Positions 9,764-10,313 of a DNA stretch of 10,313 nt are shown here, piece after piece. This DNA is from an uncultured Bacteroidota bacterium (lineage in GTDB: Bacteria > Bacteroidota > Bacteroidia > Flavobacteriales > TMED113), in NCBI GenBank assembly GCA_902520385.1, contig CABYOB010000018.1, forward strand, positions 1-10,313, written 5' to 3'. Below the pieces are notes generated by a model. The model was given only the letters and a program-made list of their open reading frames with translations. It had not been told where the DNA came from and searched no databases. The position numbers were made by a program, and so were the translations under genes. Within the stretch, counting starts at the first letter, position 1; each line of letters opens with the position of its first letter.

Positions 9764-10147
9764 ATGAACATACCAAATAATTTAAAATATACAAAAGATC
9801 ATGAATGGCTTTTATTAAAATCAGATGGTGAAGTTCTTTGCGGAATTACTGATTTTGCACAGAAAGAACTAGGTGACATAGTATACATTGATATTGAGAC
9901 ATTAGGTGAAATGACTGAGAAGGAAGAGGTTTTTGGAACTGTAGAGGCAGTAAAAACAGTTTCAGATTTATTTATGCCTATTTCTGGAAAAGTTGAATCT
10001 TTGAATGAAGAGCTAGAGTCTAATCCACAGTTAATAAATCAGGACCCATATGAAAAGGGTTGGATAATTAAAATTACTGATTTTGATAAATCTTCTTTAG
10101 AGGAGTTGTTGTCTCCAGAAGAATATAGAGAACAACTAGGATTATAA
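9764..10147 (+). CDS. gcvH: Glycine cleavage system H protein
   Basis: The lipoyl carrier of the glycine cleavage system. It shuttles the aminomethyl group from the P protein (glycine decarboxylase) to the T protein in the cytoplasm, feeding methylene-tetrahydrofolate. At 127 residues it has the standard length. Hallmarks are YTKDHEWL near the N-terminus, GITDFAQKELGDIVYIDI, and the lipoylation motif FGTVEAVKTVSDLFMP, in which K64 carries the lipoyl group, followed by ISGKVESLNEEL and the closing NQDPYEKGWIIKI. It starts 13 bases after the oxidoreductase stop, behind an A/T-rich leader, so read-through from the sugar cassette is likely. No gcvP or gcvT is in the window. In flavobacteria gcvH usually sits directly behind sprA, as far as I recall, so its place here is ancestral and need not mean a role in the sugar pathway. 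The gene is intact and the call is secure. Confidence 0.97.
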   Translation: MNIPNNLKYTKDHEWLLLKSDGEVLCGITDFAQKELGDIVYIDIETLGEMTEKEEVFGTVEAVKTVSDLFMPISGKVESLNEELESNPQLINQDPYEKGWIIKITDFDKSSLEELLSPEEYREQLGL

Positions 10148-10165
10148 TTTTCAAAGGTTAATCTT

Positions 10166-10196
10166 TTTGATTACATATGTTTTTATACTAGATTTG
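10166..10196 (+). promoter_or_regulatory. Candidate Bacteroidetes housekeeping promoter for the tonB-like gene
   Basis: The 72-base spacer between gcvH and the tonB-like gene holds TTTG at 10166-10169 and TAGATTTG at 10189-10196, separated by 19 bases. This fits the Bacteroidetes primary sigma-factor consensus (TTTG at -33 and TAnnTTTG at -7). It would start transcription around 10200-10205, leaving a leader of about 15-20 bases before the ATG at 10220. In such AT-rich DNA part of the match could be chance. The exact spacing and the location in the only sizeable gap on this strand raise its credibility. Confidence 0.5.
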
Positions 10197-10219
10197 TTTA
10201 ATATTAAATTAATATATAA

Positions 10220-10313
10220 ATGAAGTCAAAAAAGAATCCAAGGTATGATTTAGAAAATAAAAGACATTTACTTTTTTATTTTGGTCTTTTTATTTCTTTA
10301 AGTTTAGTGGTTT
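10220..10313 (+). CDS. Probable TonB-type energy transducer, N-terminal fragment (3' partial)
   Basis: The reading frame opens at ATG 10220 and is still open at the window edge, giving 31 codons. The start MKSKKNPRYDLENKR is a short basic cytoplasmic head, followed by a hydrophobic run (HLLFYFGLFISLSLVV) that would begin a single inner-membrane anchor. Bacteroidota TonB proteins typically open with a KKNPK-x-DLE-x-K head and then such a segment. They couple the proton-motive force (ExbB/ExbD) to outer-membrane transporters through a periplasmic C-terminal domain, which lies outside this window. The position behind gcvH agrees with the flavobacterial gcvH–tonB neighbourhood. It appears to have its own promoter. 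The call rests on this short head and on synteny, so the diagnostic C-terminal TonB domain is unverified. Confidence 0.7.
   Translation, partial: MKSKKNPRYDLENKRHLLFYFGLFISLSLVV

Noticed and set aside
10152..10168. Possible terminator after gcvH (AAAGG, TTAA loop, TCTTT, then T-run)
   Set aside because: The stem is only about five A/U-rich pairs with a G-U wobble, too weak to call, and it overlaps the promoter's upstream box.

Overview
The window comes from a very AT-rich member of the Bacteroidota, most likely a flavobacterium-like lineage. Two things show this: most of it is one giant sprA (sov) gene, the outer-membrane translocon of the type IX secretion system (T9SS), which is confined to this phylum; and the partial sprA – gcvH – tonB-like order matches the flavobacterial neighbourhood as I remember it. 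The short spacers before the start codons are A/T-rich and lack Shine-Dalgarno sequences, and one intergenic region carries a good match to the Bacteroidetes promoter consensus (TTTG, then TAnnTTTG). Both fit the phylum. A marine or streamlined species is only a guess from the low GC.

Layout: all real genes lie on the + strand and are tightly packed. Bases 1-6856 are sprA, open at the left edge, so its signal peptide and first ~100 residues are missing. Only 5 bases later begins a three-gene nucleotide-sugar cassette: a DegT/DnrJ/EryC1 PLP aminotransferase close to WbpE/PorR (6862-8007), a small formyltransferase (8018-8722), and a Gfo/Idh/MocA oxidoreductase resembling WbpB/WlbA (8719-9750), which overlaps the formyltransferase by 4 bases. 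Next come gcvH, the lipoyl H protein of glycine cleavage (9764-10147), a 72-base spacer with a candidate promoter, and the first 31 codons of a probable TonB-type energy transducer that runs off the right edge.

How the genes may work together: in the Wbp pathway, WbpB oxidises C3 of UDP-GlcNAc uronic acid, WbpE aminates it, and an acyltransferase (WbpD) acetylates the new amine. Here a formyltransferase stands where WbpD would be expected, so the cassette may make a 3-N-formylated amino-uronic acid sugar nucleotide. In Porphyromonas gingivalis the WbpE homologue PorR is needed for A-LPS, the glycolipid to which T9SS cargo is anchored. A porR/wbpB-like cassette directly behind sprA therefore suggests a physical link between the secretion pore and synthesis of a surface glycan that could receive its cargo. 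This is an inference. The gene families themselves are well supported.
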